Source: Ignavibacteria bacterium
GTDB lineage: Bacteria; Bacteroidota; Ignavibacteria; Ignavibacteriales; SURF-24
Direction: 5' to 3'
Length of the DNA stretch: 64,000 nt
Assembly (NCBI GenBank): GCA_025612245.1
Contig: JAAXKQ010000009.1
Coordinates: forward strand, 1-64,000
Positions 1-8,782 of this stretch are shown piece after piece. Position 1 is the stretch's first letter. Each line of letters starts with the position of its first letter. The notes under the pieces are model-generated. The model searched no databases and was not told the DNA's origin. It saw only the letters and a list, made by a program, of their open reading frames with translations. The position numbers were made by a program, and so were the translations under genes.

Positions 1-1
1 C

Positions 2-376
2 AACAGCAAGTCGGGTGTAAACCTTATAAGGAAATCCGCCAGGCTGGCATCCATTTATAATTCAAAGTGGTACGTTCTTTATGTCCAGACTCCAAAGGAA
101 AGCCCGGAAAATATCGAAGCTTCGGAACAGAGACACCTGATGAATAATTTCAATCTGGCAGCTGAACTAGAAGCCGATGTAGCCAGAATAAAGGGCCGTA
201 GTGTCCCGGAGGCAATAGTTCAGTTCGCCAAGGAAAAAGAGGTGGGAACTATTGTTCTGGGAAAGCCGAATATAGGTTTTCTGGAACAGCTGGCAAGGAA
301 CAACATTTTGAAAGACTTAATCAGACTTACAAGAAATTTAACCATAGACATTTTAATTATTTCTAACCATGAATAA
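2..376 (+). CDS. kdpD: KdpD-type sensor protein, C-terminal part (5' end outside window)
   Basis: The frame is open from base 2 to a TAA at 374-376, giving about 124 residues of a protein that starts upstream. The visible part is a universal-stress-protein-like alpha/beta domain with an RKSARLAS segment, a YVLYVQ strand and the GTIVLGKP loop, as in the Usp domain after the KdpD sensor domain. The protein stops straight after this domain, without transmembrane or kinase modules. This matches the short KdpD proteins of Bacteroidota, in which the kinase is a separate gene, and the next gene is a histidine kinase overlapping by 8 nt. In the family, KdpD senses K+ or osmotic state to control the Kdp potassium pump. 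The kdpFABC genes would lie upstream and are not visible. A stand-alone Usp protein is the alternative. Confidence 0.65.
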   Translation, partial: NSKSGVNLIRKSARLASIYNSKWYVLYVQTPKESPENIEASEQRHLMNNFNLAAELEADVARIKGRSVPEAIVQFAKEKEVGTIVLGKPNIGFLEQLARNNILKDLIRLTRNLTIDILIISNHE

Positions 377-2198
377 GTTAAAGACAAAAATACTTCTTCT
401 CCTTTCATTTATCTTCCTGATCATTCTGATGGTTGGTATAATGGGCTCACAGTTTATTTCAATTCTCTCCCGGGATTCAGGCGAGATAATAAAGGATAAC
501 TATAAATCAATTGAATACACGGCCAATATGCTTAAGGCACTTGACGGTCTTTATACGCTTCATACTGAACGGGACCTCCTCAGGCATGACGTTTCGGCAT
601 TAAATGAAAGCGAACAAAAAGACCTGACAAAGCTTTTCAGTGACAACCTGAAGGCGGAAGAGAAAAATATTACTGAAACGGGGGAAGAGGAAATAATCAG
701 CATACTAAAGCAGGATTATTCCACCTTCCTGGACATAATGGCAAGGGCTGAGAAGACGGGGGGGAAGACATATTCCTTGCAGCTCAGGGACAAGTACGAG
801 GACGTGCGCAGTTCAATTTCCGGAATATATAAAATAAACTCAAACGCCATTATAAATAAAAACAATAAGGCTGCCTCTACGGCCAGGCAGGTCAGGCGCT
901 ATATGATAATCCTTACGGGCTTAAGCCTTCTTCTGGCGCTCGGTTTTATTGCATATTTCCCGGGTTATATCTTAAAGCCTATTTATGAGCTGACAAATAA
1001 AATTAAAGCAATTTCAGAGGGGGATTACGACCAGAAGCTTCTTTTCTCTTCGGCAGATGAGCTGGGTATTCTGGTAAAAGAGTTTAACAGCATGTCCAAA
1101 AAACTGAAGGAATATGAAGCCAATAACCTCCACAAACTCCTGGTCGAGAAAAAGAGGATGGAAGCAATCATCTACAGCCTGAATGATGCAATATTTATTA
1201 TTGACGAACGCAAGAATATACTATACCTGAACAGGGCTGCGCAGGATATTACTGGACTTAAAGAAAGTGACGTTGCGGGTAAATCTATGCAGGAAGTCGC
1301 CCTCAGTAACGACCTTTTCCGCGAGATACTTAAAGGGACGATCATTGCAGGAAAGCCTTTAGACACCTCCAAGAATACCTATATCCCCATAGTGATCAAT
1401 CAGAAAGAGGCATACTTTACAAAGGAAATAATTGAGACAAAGCTGACTGACCCGGAGAACACTCCTGCCAGCACAATCGGGTATATAATCATTCTTAAAA
1501 ATGTTACGAGGTATGAAGAAAGGGATACGGCAAAGACAAACCTGATTGCAACCGTATCGCACGAACTGAAGACGCCATTATCATCAATCAACCTGAGTAT
1601 AAAGTTGCTCGAGGATAAAAGACTTGGCGAACTGAGCCTGGCTCATCAGAAAATCTTGCAGACTGTAAGGCAGGAGACAATCAGGCTTTCCAAAATGGTT
1701 AACGAGCTCCTGGACTATGCGCAAACTGAATCGGGCAACATCAGGCTTAAGATTGGTATAACAAACGCGGATGCAATAATGGATTATGCACTGACCTCTT
1801 TAATGATGCTCATAAGCGACAAGAATATTTCTGTTGATACCACCATTGAACCCGGCCTCCCACCAATTAAAGCGGATGTCGAAAAAACCGTGTGGGTGCT
1901 GGTGAACCTGATAACAAACGCAGTCCGATATACTCCTGAAAACGGGATACTGAGCATCTGTTCTTCAAGAGAGGGCAACTTTGTCAGGTTCTCGGTTACC
2001 GACAAAGGTCCTGGAATTGAGAAGGAAGACCTGAAAAGAATATTTAATAAGTTCGTCCAGATTGGCAATAACCCGAGGGGCAGGGGCCTTGGGCTTGCAA
2101 TTGCAAAGGAGTTTGTTACCTCACAGTCGGGTGAGATCTGGGCTGAAAGCCAGATAGGTACTGGCAGCACGTTTTCCTTCAAGCTGCCTATAGCCTGA
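369..2198 (+). CDS. Membrane sensor histidine kinase (HAMP-PAS-HisKA-HATPase)
   Basis: This 609-residue kinase has a transmembrane helix at about 7-27, an extracytoplasmic helical region of about 150 residues, a second helix at about 177-197, HAMP at about 198-250 and PAS at about 262-380. A HisKA domain follows with the H-box SHELKTPL, His398 being the predicted phosphorylation site. The ATPase domain has an N-box (NLITNAVRYTP, about 510), a G1 box (DKGPGIEKE, about 545) and a G2 box (GRGLGLAIAKE, about 570). Its ATG overlaps the end of the KdpD-like gene by 8 nt, so the two are probably translationally coupled and together replace a full-length KdpD. That partnership is inferred. No response regulator is adjacent downstream. 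A hairpin follows the stop codon. Confidence 0.9.
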   Translation: MNKLKTKILLLLSFIFLIILMVGIMGSQFISILSRDSGEIIKDNYKSIEYTANMLKALDGLYTLHTERDLLRHDVSALNESEQKDLTKLFSDNLKAEEKNITETGEEEIISILKQDYSTFLDIMARAEKTGGKTYSLQLRDKYEDVRSSISGIYKINSNAIINKNNKAASTARQVRRYMIILTGLSLLLALGFIAYFPGYILKPIYELTNKIKAISEGDYDQKLLFSSADELGILVKEFNSMSKKLKEYEANNLHKLLVEKKRMEAIIYSLNDAIFIIDERKNILYLNRAAQDITGLKESDVAGKSMQEVALSNDLFREILKGTIIAGKPLDTSKNTYIPIVINQKEAYFTKEIIETKLTDPENTPASTIGYIIILKNVTRYEERDTAKTNLIATVSHELKTPLSSINLSIKLLEDKRLGELSLAHQKILQTVRQETIRLSKMVNELLDYAQTESGNIRLKIGITNADAIMDYALTSLMMLISDKNISVDTTIEPGLPPIKADVEKTVWVLVNLITNAVRYTPENGILSICSSREGNFVRFSVTDKGPGIEKEDLKRIFNKFVQIGNNPRGRGLGLAIAKEFVTSQSGEIWAESQIGTGSTFSFKLPIA

Positions 2199-2214
2199 AA
2201 TAGCCTCAAACAAG

Positions 2215-2254
2215 CTCAGTCCGGCTTTTGGCGGCGGACTGAGTCCGTCTTTTC
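2215..2254 (+). terminator. Probable rho-independent terminator after the histidine kinase
   Basis: A perfect 9-bp inverted repeat (CTCAGTCCG at 2215-2223, CGGACTGAG at 2235-2243) with an 11-nt loop is followed by TCCGTCTTTTCCC. It begins 17 nt after the kinase stop. The T-run is short, so termination may be partial. Confidence 0.6.
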
Positions 2255-2414
2255 CCGCCATACTTGCTTTCATAGCTGCAGAGCAATCAGGGTACAGGTT
2301 TTACCATTGATAATAGTCCTGGAAAAAATAGCTTTTTCATATCCAAAACCACACTTGGAAGAAAAACTGTTCCTTGCATAAACAACAATTCCTTAATTAA
2401 ATCGGGAGGGCTCA

Positions 2415-3929
2415 ATGAAAGCAAAGTTTACGTCTGTGATGCTGATTCTGTCGGTGATCCTTTCTTTAGTCCTTGTCTTACAGGCAACATATCCGCAGAA
2501 AAAACAGCAGAAGACTTTGAAGGGAAAGATGACAACGTCCAAAGATGAAATCCCAATTACGACCCAGTCTCAGGAAGCCAGACAGAAGTATATTGAAGGA
2601 ATAATTTTGTTGAGTAATCTCAGGACTGACAAGGCCAAAGCCTCTTTCCAGGATGCAATTAAAGCCGACCCCAATTTTGCACTCGGGTACCTGGGGCTGG
2701 CTCAGACGGCAGGGATATATACTGAACAGAAGAAGAATATTGAAAAGGCAGAAAGCCTGTCCGGAAATGTTTCCGAAGGGGAGAAGAACTTGATATTATT
2801 GATCAAGTCCCAGTTTGAAGGTGACGTTGCAAAAGCCAAAGAGGCAGTAGATAAACTCATAAGCATGTTCCCGAAGGATAAGTGGGCAGAGTTCTATGCC
2901 GGGGGCTATGAGTTTGCTGCGAGCAGGAATTATGATGCAGTAATCGGGTACATGCAGAAAGCCATTGATATCGACCATGGCTTTGCTCCAGCCTATAATC
3001 TGATGGGGTATGCATATTCCTATAAAAATGATTTTAATAAGGCCGAGAGCTCATTCAAGAAATACATTTCTCTTGTGCCGGATAATCCAAACCCTTACGA
3101 CTCCTATGCCGAACTTCTTCTTAAAAACGGCAGGTACGACGAATCGATTAAGCAGTACCAGAAAGCCTTGAATATTGATCCTAATTTCTGGTCCTCATAT
3201 GAAGGGCTTGGTAACAACTACCTTTTCAAGAACAATTTTTCAAAAGCAAGAGAGAATTATCAGCAGCTTTACGACAAGTCGTCGCTTCCAAACTGGAAGC
3301 TTGTATCTTTATATGACCAGGCTGTTTCCTATGTACGTGAAGGGGATATCGATAATGCCCTTACGGTACTGGATAAACAGGCCTCTCTTGCTGAAAGCGA
3401 AGGTGCAGCGGTTGTTCTGGTGAACAGTCATAACAATCAGGGATTCATTCTGGCTGAAAACGGGAAGCCGGAGGAGGCAATGAAGCATTTTGATATGGCA
3501 AAAGAAAAAATTGAAAGTTCCGGCCTTCCTGATCAGCAAAAAAAGAATCTCACGGCTTCGGTTAATCTTTTGAGGGCATACGGACTGATAGCACAGGGAA
3601 AGATGGACGACGCTAAAAGCGAGCTGGATAATAAGGATAAGCTCATTGGCAGCTCCACAGATCCCGGCATTGAAAAGGACTATGAGAGTGTACAGGGTTA
3701 TTTGGCCCTTAAGGAGAATAAGTATGATGAGGCACTGACACATTTTCAAAAGGCCGACGATCAAAGTCCAATTGTATGGTATTACATGTCTATGGCCTAC
3801 GATAAAAAAGGTGACAGCGGCAATGCAGCCAAGCTGGTAGAAAAAATCAAGAAATCCAACCAGAACAGCATGGATCTTGCCATAGCACATAACAATTCAA
3901 AGGCAACAGTAGCCAAAGAGACAAAATAA
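2415..3929 (+). CDS. Exported tetratricopeptide-repeat protein
   Basis: The protein has 504 residues, with an N-terminal hydrophobic segment (about 4-25) that looks like a signal peptide or anchor. TPR-type helical pairs follow: about 60-100, a strong consecutive block at about 170-290 (for example AVIGYMQKAIDIDHGFAPAY) and another at about 430-480. TPR proteins are protein-interaction scaffolds, and nothing here identifies a partner or an enzyme domain. The ATG is preceded by GGGAGGG. The gene appears to be monocistronic, between a terminator-like hairpin upstream and a clear terminator at 3976. The envelope location is inferred from the N-terminus. Confidence 0.8.
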   Translation: MKAKFTSVMLILSVILSLVLVLQATYPQKKQQKTLKGKMTTSKDEIPITTQSQEARQKYIEGIILLSNLRTDKAKASFQDAIKADPNFALGYLGLAQTAGIYTEQKKNIEKAESLSGNVSEGEKNLILLIKSQFEGDVAKAKEAVDKLISMFPKDKWAEFYAGGYEFAASRNYDAVIGYMQKAIDIDHGFAPAYNLMGYAYSYKNDFNKAESSFKKYISLVPDNPNPYDSYAELLLKNGRYDESIKQYQKALNIDPNFWSSYEGLGNNYLFKNNFSKARENYQQLYDKSSLPNWKLVSLYDQAVSYVREGDIDNALTVLDKQASLAESEGAAVVLVNSHNNQGFILAENGKPEEAMKHFDMAKEKIESSGLPDQQKKNLTASVNLLRAYGLIAQGKMDDAKSELDNKDKLIGSSTDPGIEKDYESVQGYLALKENKYDEALTHFQKADDQSPIVWYYMSMAYDKKGDSGNAAKLVEKIKKSNQNSMDLAIAHNNSKATVAKETK

Positions 3930-3975
3930 ACCCGGAAAGAAAGACAAGATGAACATACTGAAACGGAATTTCCAG

Positions 3976-4014
3976 GCCCTGCAGCCAATAAGTTTGCAGG
4001 GCTTCTTTGTTTTT
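3976..4014 (+). terminator. Rho-independent terminator after the TPR gene
   Basis: GCCCTGCA (3976-3983) pairs perfectly with TGCAGGGC (3995-4002) and is followed by TTCTTTGTTTTT. It lies inside the upstream extension of the next open frame (ATG at 3949), which argues that the next gene really starts at 4084. Confidence 0.85.
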
Positions 4015-4083
4015 AAATTGAACTTTCGTCGTGAAAAAGTTATCTTTAGATATAACTTGACGGGACAATTTGTCTGGATTTAT

Positions 4084-4809
4084 ATGTTAAGGAAATATTT
4101 CTTTTTAGCAATCGTTCTGGCATCCTGCCTTTTTCAGGGCAGACTGCAAGGACAGGAGATCTATAGGGATTTCAGCCTTAGCCTGAATTATAACTATACG
4201 ACTACGGCAAGAATATATCTTAATCCAAAGTCTCCCGTGGAAATTCTGAGAAATAATGCTTTTTACATGGAAGACATTTTCAGCCCGTCGGCTGATCTGC
4301 GCTACAGGCTCAACGATGACATACTCCTGGGCCTTAGTATAGAATATATCAAGAAAGTGCAGTCGGGTCCGAATCTTACTGTTCTGGGAAGTGAAGGTAC
4401 GCAGACTGTCATGGTGGAGGACGGCTTCAGGGTCATTCCATTTGAGCTGACGGCTTATTACCTCCTGCCCTTTTCAACAGAAAAGTTCAAGTTCCTCATG
4501 GGCGGAGGCGTGGCTTATTACTATGGCGACCACCTGAGAAAATTCGGGGACGAGGAGGTATCGAACCTGAAAAGGGAGTTTGCATACGGAATACAGGCCG
4601 TGGTTTCATCAGACTATATGATTACCAATTTCCTTTCGGTAAGGGGGGAAATGAAGTTCCGGGACCCGGAGCTCGAGGTTACGAGCAAATATAAGAATCA
4701 GCGCGTAAACTATAACGGCAGCACAATAGTGCTGGCGCAGGATACGTTTCAATCGAAAATCAATATTGACGGCGTTACATTTACGCTTGGCATGGCTTTC
4801 CATTTCTAG
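4084..4809 (+). CDS. Small outer-membrane beta-barrel protein
   Basis: The start was set at the ATG at 4084, because it opens a signal peptide (MLRKYFFLAIVLASCLF, then GRLQGQE) and the earlier in-frame ATG at 3949 lies before a terminator. The mature part, about 220 residues, alternates polar and hydrophobic residues with many Tyr, Phe and Gly. It ends in GMAFHF, and a C-terminal aromatic residue is typical of outer-membrane barrels recognised by BamA. The length would fit 8-10 strands. There is no catalytic motif and no ligand can be named. The gene stands just upstream of aroK with no obvious functional link. Confidence 0.7.
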   Translation: MLRKYFFLAIVLASCLFQGRLQGQEIYRDFSLSLNYNYTTTARIYLNPKSPVEILRNNAFYMEDIFSPSADLRYRLNDDILLGLSIEYIKKVQSGPNLTVLGSEGTQTVMVEDGFRVIPFELTAYYLLPFSTEKFKFLMGGGVAYYYGDHLRKFGDEEVSNLKREFAYGIQAVVSSDYMITNFLSVRGEMKFRDPELEVTSKYKNQRVNYNGSTIVLAQDTFQSKINIDGVTFTLGMAFHF

Positions 4810-4822
4810 AAAGCAGTTATTA

Positions 4823-5386
4823 ATGATGAATTTTTCTATGTCTAATACAATTATTTATCTGAACGGTTTTATGGCTTCGGGCAAAAGTACAATCGGGCCT
4901 ATTCTTGCCAATACTTTGGGCTGGGAGTTCTACGACCTGGACAGGGTAATTGAAGAGGAAATGGGTAAGAAAATTGTTGACATCTTTCATGACGAGGGGG
5001 AGAAGTTCTTCAGGGAAAAGGAAACAGAAACCCTGAGAAGATTGTCCAGAATGCACGACGTTGTAATTTCCCTGGGGGGCGGCACCTCGGTGCACAACAA
5101 TAACCTGGAAATCCTGAAGAAAACCGGTAAAATAGTTTATCTCAAGGCTTCCCCTGAGGCCCTTTATAAAAGGCTCCGCTTTAAGCGCGACAGGCCTATG
5201 TTCAATGCCGAGCAGGAGCAGGACAATAAAGAGAGATTCAAGGCCAAGATATCTCATCTTCTCGATCAGCGTTCCCCTTTCTATGAGAAAGCCGACCTGG
5301 TTATAAATACGGATGACTATCCTTTGGGACTCACCGTTGATAAAATTGCAAAAATCCTACTAAAGAAAATTAATGAGAAAATTTAA
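4823..5386 (+). CDS. aroK: Shikimate kinase
   Basis: This enzyme phosphorylates shikimate at the 3-OH with ATP, the fifth step of the chorismate pathway. It has a P-loop GFMASGKST (residues 15-23 from this start), the YDLDRVIEE segment that supplies the Mg/shikimate-binding Asp, the FREKE shikimate-binding arginine motif, the SLGGGTSV loop and an RDRPM lid arginine. With the ATG at 4823 the protein has 187 residues, normal for AroK. An earlier ATG at 4766 would overlap the barrel gene by 44 nt and adds no conserved sequence. ATGs at 4826 and 4838 are also possible. The last 14 nt overlap aroB, indicating coupled translation. Confidence 0.93.
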   Translation: MMNFSMSNTIIYLNGFMASGKSTIGPILANTLGWEFYDLDRVIEEEMGKKIVDIFHDEGEKFFREKETETLRRLSRMHDVVISLGGGTSVHNNNLEILKKTGKIVYLKASPEALYKRLRFKRDRPMFNAEQEQDNKERFKAKISHLLDQRSPFYEKADLVINTDDYPLGLTVDKIAKILLKKINEKI

Positions 5387-6467
5387 TATTGAGCTAAAAG
5401 ACAAAAAAATTCCCGTGCTATTGGGCGAGGGGATATTCGGCAAAATTACGTCCGAAATAGAAAAAAGAAAACTTAACCGTAACATACTCCTGATCACTGA
5501 CAGCAATGTAAACAGGCTTTACAGAAAGAAAGTTGAGAATGCTTTCAGCAGCTTCAAAGGAAAGTTTAACCTGCTGACTCTAAGGCCGGGTGAAAATACA
5601 AAGTCGCAGGAAAACCTGAACAAAATTTATTCCTTCCTCCTGAAGAAAAAATATTCCAGGGATACACTCATAATCGCCCTGGGAGGGGGAGTAATAGGGG
5701 ATTTAGCGGGCTTTGCTGCCGCAACATTTATGCGCGGCGTTAAATACATTCAGGTGCCAACAACGCTTCTGGCAGTTTCAGACAGCGCAATCGGGGGGAA
5801 GACAGGGATAAATTTCAATGGCATTAAAAACATAATCGGGGCTTTTTACCAGCCCGAGTTTGTGCTTGCCGACCTGGAATTCATAAAGACACTTCCCGAT
5901 AAGGAAGTCCTGTGCGGAACAGGAGAGATACTTAAGTATGCATATCTTTCAGACAGGGCTTTTTACCGTTTTATTGAGGACAATGCAGAAAAGCTTCTTA
6001 AGAAAGATCCCGCCGTAGTTGAAAAGGCGGCAGCCAAGTCAGTCAGCATAAAAACCTCCATAGTCTCGGAAGACGAAAAGGAAGGGGGAAAAAGAAAGAT
6101 ACTTAACCTGGGGCATACCTTTGCGCACGCCTATGAAAGCGTGCTCGAGTACAAGATAAAGCACGGTGAGGCGGTAATTGCAGGGCTCGCATGCGCACTG
6201 ATTCTTTCTAGACGCCTGGGTTGCATGAATGAAGAAAAATTCATGGCGCTTTCCGGAATGCTCAAGAAATTTCACCCCGGGATTAAATTCAATAAGCTGA
6301 AGCTTAACGTGCTCTTTAAGGCCATGCTTAGCGACAAGAAAAACAGGGATGGAAAGATCAGGTTTGTGCTACTTGAAGACGTCGGGAAAGTGCTTACGGA
6401 TGTTGAAGCCGGAAGAAAGGATGTCCTTTTAACTCTCAAGGAAGCAGGTGAGTTTTTCAGCAGGTAA
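5373..6467 (+). CDS. aroB: 3-dehydroquinate synthase
   Basis: This cytoplasmic NAD- and metal-dependent enzyme converts DAHP to 3-dehydroquinate, the second step towards chorismate. The 364-residue protein has the family's GGGVIGDLAGFAAATFMRG motif, the PTTLLA segment, SAIGGKTGIN, and the metal-binding LNLGHTFAHA and KHGEAV histidine motifs in the C-terminal domain. The length is typical. It overlaps aroK by 14 nt, so the two shikimate enzymes form a small operon. No other aro genes are in the window. Confidence 0.96.
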   Translation: MRKFNIELKDKKIPVLLGEGIFGKITSEIEKRKLNRNILLITDSNVNRLYRKKVENAFSSFKGKFNLLTLRPGENTKSQENLNKIYSFLLKKKYSRDTLIIALGGGVIGDLAGFAAATFMRGVKYIQVPTTLLAVSDSAIGGKTGINFNGIKNIIGAFYQPEFVLADLEFIKTLPDKEVLCGTGEILKYAYLSDRAFYRFIEDNAEKLLKKDPAVVEKAAAKSVSIKTSIVSEDEKEGGKRKILNLGHTFAHAYESVLEYKIKHGEAVIAGLACALILSRRLGCMNEEKFMALSGMLKKFHPGIKFNKLKLNVLFKAMLSDKKNRDGKIRFVLLEDVGKVLTDVEAGRKDVLLTLKEAGEFFSR

Positions 6468-6503
6468 GCTCGGAACTATTACCAATATAAAAAGAGAAAC
6501 ATA

Positions 6504-7123
6504 ATGATTCCCAAATGGCTGGAATGGGCAAAAAGCCTGCAGGCAATTGCACAGAACGGGCTTGAGTATGCTGGAAATGAATTCGACATTGAAAGGTATA
6601 ACTCTGTTATGGATATTGCTGCCGAGATCCTCTCGGAGCATTCGCTCGTGAAAAAAGAGGTCATAAAGGAACTTTTCTCTGAGCAGGCCGGCTATGCGAC
6701 CCCGAGGGTGGACGTACGGGGCGTGGTATTTAAGGATGATAAAGTCTTAATGGTCAAAGAAAAGTCCGACGGGGCTGGACTCTTCCAGGCGGCTGGGCCG
6801 ATCCGAACGAAGCCCCCTCAACTGCGGTTGAAAGGGAGGTCTTTGAGGAGTCTGGTTTTATTGTTCGCGCCACAAGGCTTCTTGCATTATTTGACCGTGA
6901 CAAGCAGGGGCACTTTCCACCACACCCCTTTCACGTCTACAAGATATTTTTCCTCTGTGAACTTCAGGGAGGCAAAGAGACTTTAAGCATTGAGACCAGC
7001 GGGGTGGAATTTTTCAGTGAGGATGAACTTCCGGAGCTTTCGCATGCAAGGGTTACGATGAAACAGCTGAAGAAGTTTTTCCTGAAGTACCGCCAGGCTG
7101 AATGGACGACGGAGTTTGACTGA
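6504..7123 (+). pseudogene. Nudix hydrolase with a -1 frameshift near codon 91
   Basis: The first frame (from ATG 6504) encodes an N-terminal helical region like that of YjhB-type Nudix hydrolases, then VDVRGVVFKDDKVLMVKE. Homology breaks at about 6774. The -1 frame beginning at TGG 6776 continues exactly as expected with WTLPGGWADPNEAP and a perfect Nudix box (G at GGW, REVFEESGF), running to a TGA at 7121-7123. One missing base in the GGGGCTGG stretch explains the break. Repaired, the protein would have about 206 residues, a normal length. Such enzymes hydrolyse nucleoside-diphosphate derivatives using Mg. As written, the product loses the whole Nudix box. The intact second half suggests a recent mutation or a sequencing error. 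Programmed frameshifting is less likely, since no slippery heptamer is visible. Confidence 0.85.
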
Positions 7124-7358
7124 GGGAAAAAGCCTCCGGCATAGTAAAAAGATTCCCTCGAAAGGAGAATCCCATAAAAAGGGAAACAGTCAATAGAGTG
7201 TTTTCATTCAGGAAATAAGGCCGAGCCAACGGATAGCTTTTCCTTCATGCATTATCCTAACTGCTTCCTCTTTATCTTGCAGGTTTTGGCTAAAATTCTT
7301 ACAATAACAATAAATCCCTTCCGAATCCGTCAAAATGTTTATTCAAAGGAGGTAACCT

Positions 7359-7655
7359 ATGTCCACCTATGTGCTTTTGACAAAATTATCCGTAGATAAC
7401 CAGCATAACCCGAAAAGAAGAGAATCCATGGGGCGCGAATGGTTTGAAGAGGTCAAGAAAAAATGTCCCGAGGTAAAATGGATAGACCATTATGCACTCC
7501 TTGGTCCGTTTGACTTTATGGATATCTATGAGGCTCCGGGTGAAGAGGAAGCCGCAAAGGTATCGCTCATTACAATGTCGCAGGGAGCCGTGAAGGCTGA
7601 AAGCTGGAGTGCTATTCCATACAAGAAGTTTGTGGAAATAGCAAAGGATTTGTAA
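7359..7655 (+). CDS. GYD-domain protein
   Basis: This 98-residue protein has a ferredoxin-like alpha/beta pattern and matches the GYD family: an N-terminal strand (YVLLTKLSVD), HYALLGPFDFMDIYEAP, and a C-terminal segment ending ESWSAIPYKKFVEIAKDL. The family's function is unproven and members are small cytoplasmic proteins. The start is well supported by AAAGGAGG at 7345-7352, six bases before the ATG. It is probably transcribed alone, with a strong hairpin following. Confidence 0.8.
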   Translation: MSTYVLLTKLSVDNQHNPKRRESMGREWFEEVKKKCPEVKWIDHYALLGPFDFMDIYEAPGEEEAAKVSLITMSQGAVKAESWSAIPYKKFVEIAKDL

Positions 7656-7668
7656 GAAAAACAAATAA

Positions 7669-7733
7669 GGCCGGAAGTGAATGCGAATGGTGACATTATA
7701 AAATTAAAGTTGTAACTTCCGGCCATAAATTTT
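7669..7733 (+). terminator. Long-loop hairpin after the GYD gene, probable terminator
   Basis: GGCCGGAAGT (7669-7678) and ACTTCCGGCC (7715-7724) form a perfect 10-bp stem around a 36-nt AT-rich loop, followed by ATAAATTTTC. The loop is long for an intrinsic terminator. The hairpin sits just before the TTG start of the sugar kinase, so it could instead affect that gene. Confidence 0.5.
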
Positions 7734-7762
7734 CAAAGTAAATTAAGAAAACAGGTTTTAAT

Positions 7763-8695
7763 TTGGAAAAAATCGGGAAAGAAAATCCGGGGAAAGAAAA
7801 TTTAACTATAGTTTCAATTGGCGAGGTACTCTTCGACGTATTCCCATGCTGCAGGTGGCTTGGGGGTGCCCCTTTTAACTTTATTTATCACGTCAACAAG
7901 CTCCTTGGAACGGGGTATTTTATCTCAAGAGTAGGGGATGACGATTCGGGGCGCGAAGTGCTGGAAAAAATGGCCGCAAATGATATTCCACAGGACTTCG
8001 TGGAGACCGACAAGATCCATCCTACAGGAGCCGCAATTGTATCGGTCGATAAGGACGGGAACCCCCACTTTACAATAAAGGAAGACTGCGCCTACGACTT
8101 CATAAAAATTACACCTCAAACGAGGAAGTTCATTGACGAGAACGCCACAATGCTTTATTACGGCAGCCTGGCACAAAGAAGCAGCCTATCAAGGCAGGCT
8201 ATAGAGTCACTCTGGAGAAGCGGTAAAAAATATTTCTGCGACATTAACATAAGGCAGCATTTTTATAATAAGGAAATAATCACTTCCTCGCTTATGGCAG
8301 CGGACGTCCTGAAGGCCAACCTGAGCGAGCTGGAGCTGATAAGCGAGCTTCTCTATGGCGATATTTTTGAGATGGACAGCGCAGCCCTAAAGCTGATGGA
8401 GAATTTCAGGATAGAGATGCTTTGTGTTACGATGGGTGCCGACGGGGCAGTATTATATAAGGGAATGGAAAAGGATACCTACAAGGCTAGTGTCTCGCAG
8501 ATTGCAGATACGGTTGGGGCAGGTGACGCGTATTCGGCAATCCTGGCAATAGGATTCCTGAAAGGCTGGCCGCTGGAAAGAATAAACGCTTTTGCAACCG
8601 AGTTTGCCTCCGGCATCTGCCAGATTGAAGGTGCATTGCCCGTAAATGATGAGTTTTATGAGGATTACAGGAGACTGATAAGCAAGGTAAAATAA
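7763..8695 (+). CDS. PfkB-family carbohydrate kinase, fructokinase-like
   Basis: This 310-residue ribokinase-fold enzyme phosphorylates a sugar with ATP in the cytoplasm. The N-terminal substrate-side motif is SIGEVLFDVFP followed by LGGAPFNF, the form seen in fructokinase-type members. The C-terminal signature DTVGAGDAYSA carries the catalytic base Asp255. The only start consistent with the conserved N-terminus is the TTG at 7763. There is no strong Shine-Dalgarno sequence, so this start is the least certain part. Substrate assignment to fructose is an inference. It stands convergent to the MscS gene across a short GC-rich hairpin. Confidence 0.85.
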   Translation: MEKIGKENPGKENLTIVSIGEVLFDVFPCCRWLGGAPFNFIYHVNKLLGTGYFISRVGDDDSGREVLEKMAANDIPQDFVETDKIHPTGAAIVSVDKDGNPHFTIKEDCAYDFIKITPQTRKFIDENATMLYYGSLAQRSSLSRQAIESLWRSGKKYFCDINIRQHFYNKEIITSSLMAADVLKANLSELELISELLYGDIFEMDSAALKLMENFRIEMLCVTMGADGAVLYKGMEKDTYKASVSQIADTVGAGDAYSAILAIGFLKGWPLERINAFATEFASGICQIEGALPVNDEFYEDYRRLISKVK

Positions 8696-8739
8696 ACTGT
8701 TAACTCCAGGAAAAGAGTTTATTATGTGGCTTCCTACCA

Positions 8740-8758
8740 GGCGGGCAACCGGCCCGCC
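8740..8758. terminator. GC-rich hairpin between convergent genes
   Basis: GGCGGGC (8740-8746) pairs with GCCCGCC (8752-8758) across a 5-nt loop. It lies between the stop of the sugar kinase and the stop of the minus-strand MscS gene, so it may end transcription from either side. T-runs are poor on both strands. Confidence 0.4.
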
Positions 8759-8782
8759 TAAAATAAGACTAAAGACAAAGTG

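Noticed and set aside
3309-3890. 193-codon minus-strand frame opposite the TPR gene
   Set aside because: The plus frame has consistent TPR periodicity and a ribosome-binding site. The minus frame shows no domain.
4766-4822. Extended shikimate kinase start inside the barrel gene
   Set aside because: It adds residues not found in AroK and overlaps the upstream gene. Starts at 4823-4838 give normal length.
6768-6780. Programmed -1 frameshift in the Nudix gene
   Set aside because: No X-XXY-YYZ slippery heptamer or convincing downstream pseudoknot was found. A missing base is simpler.
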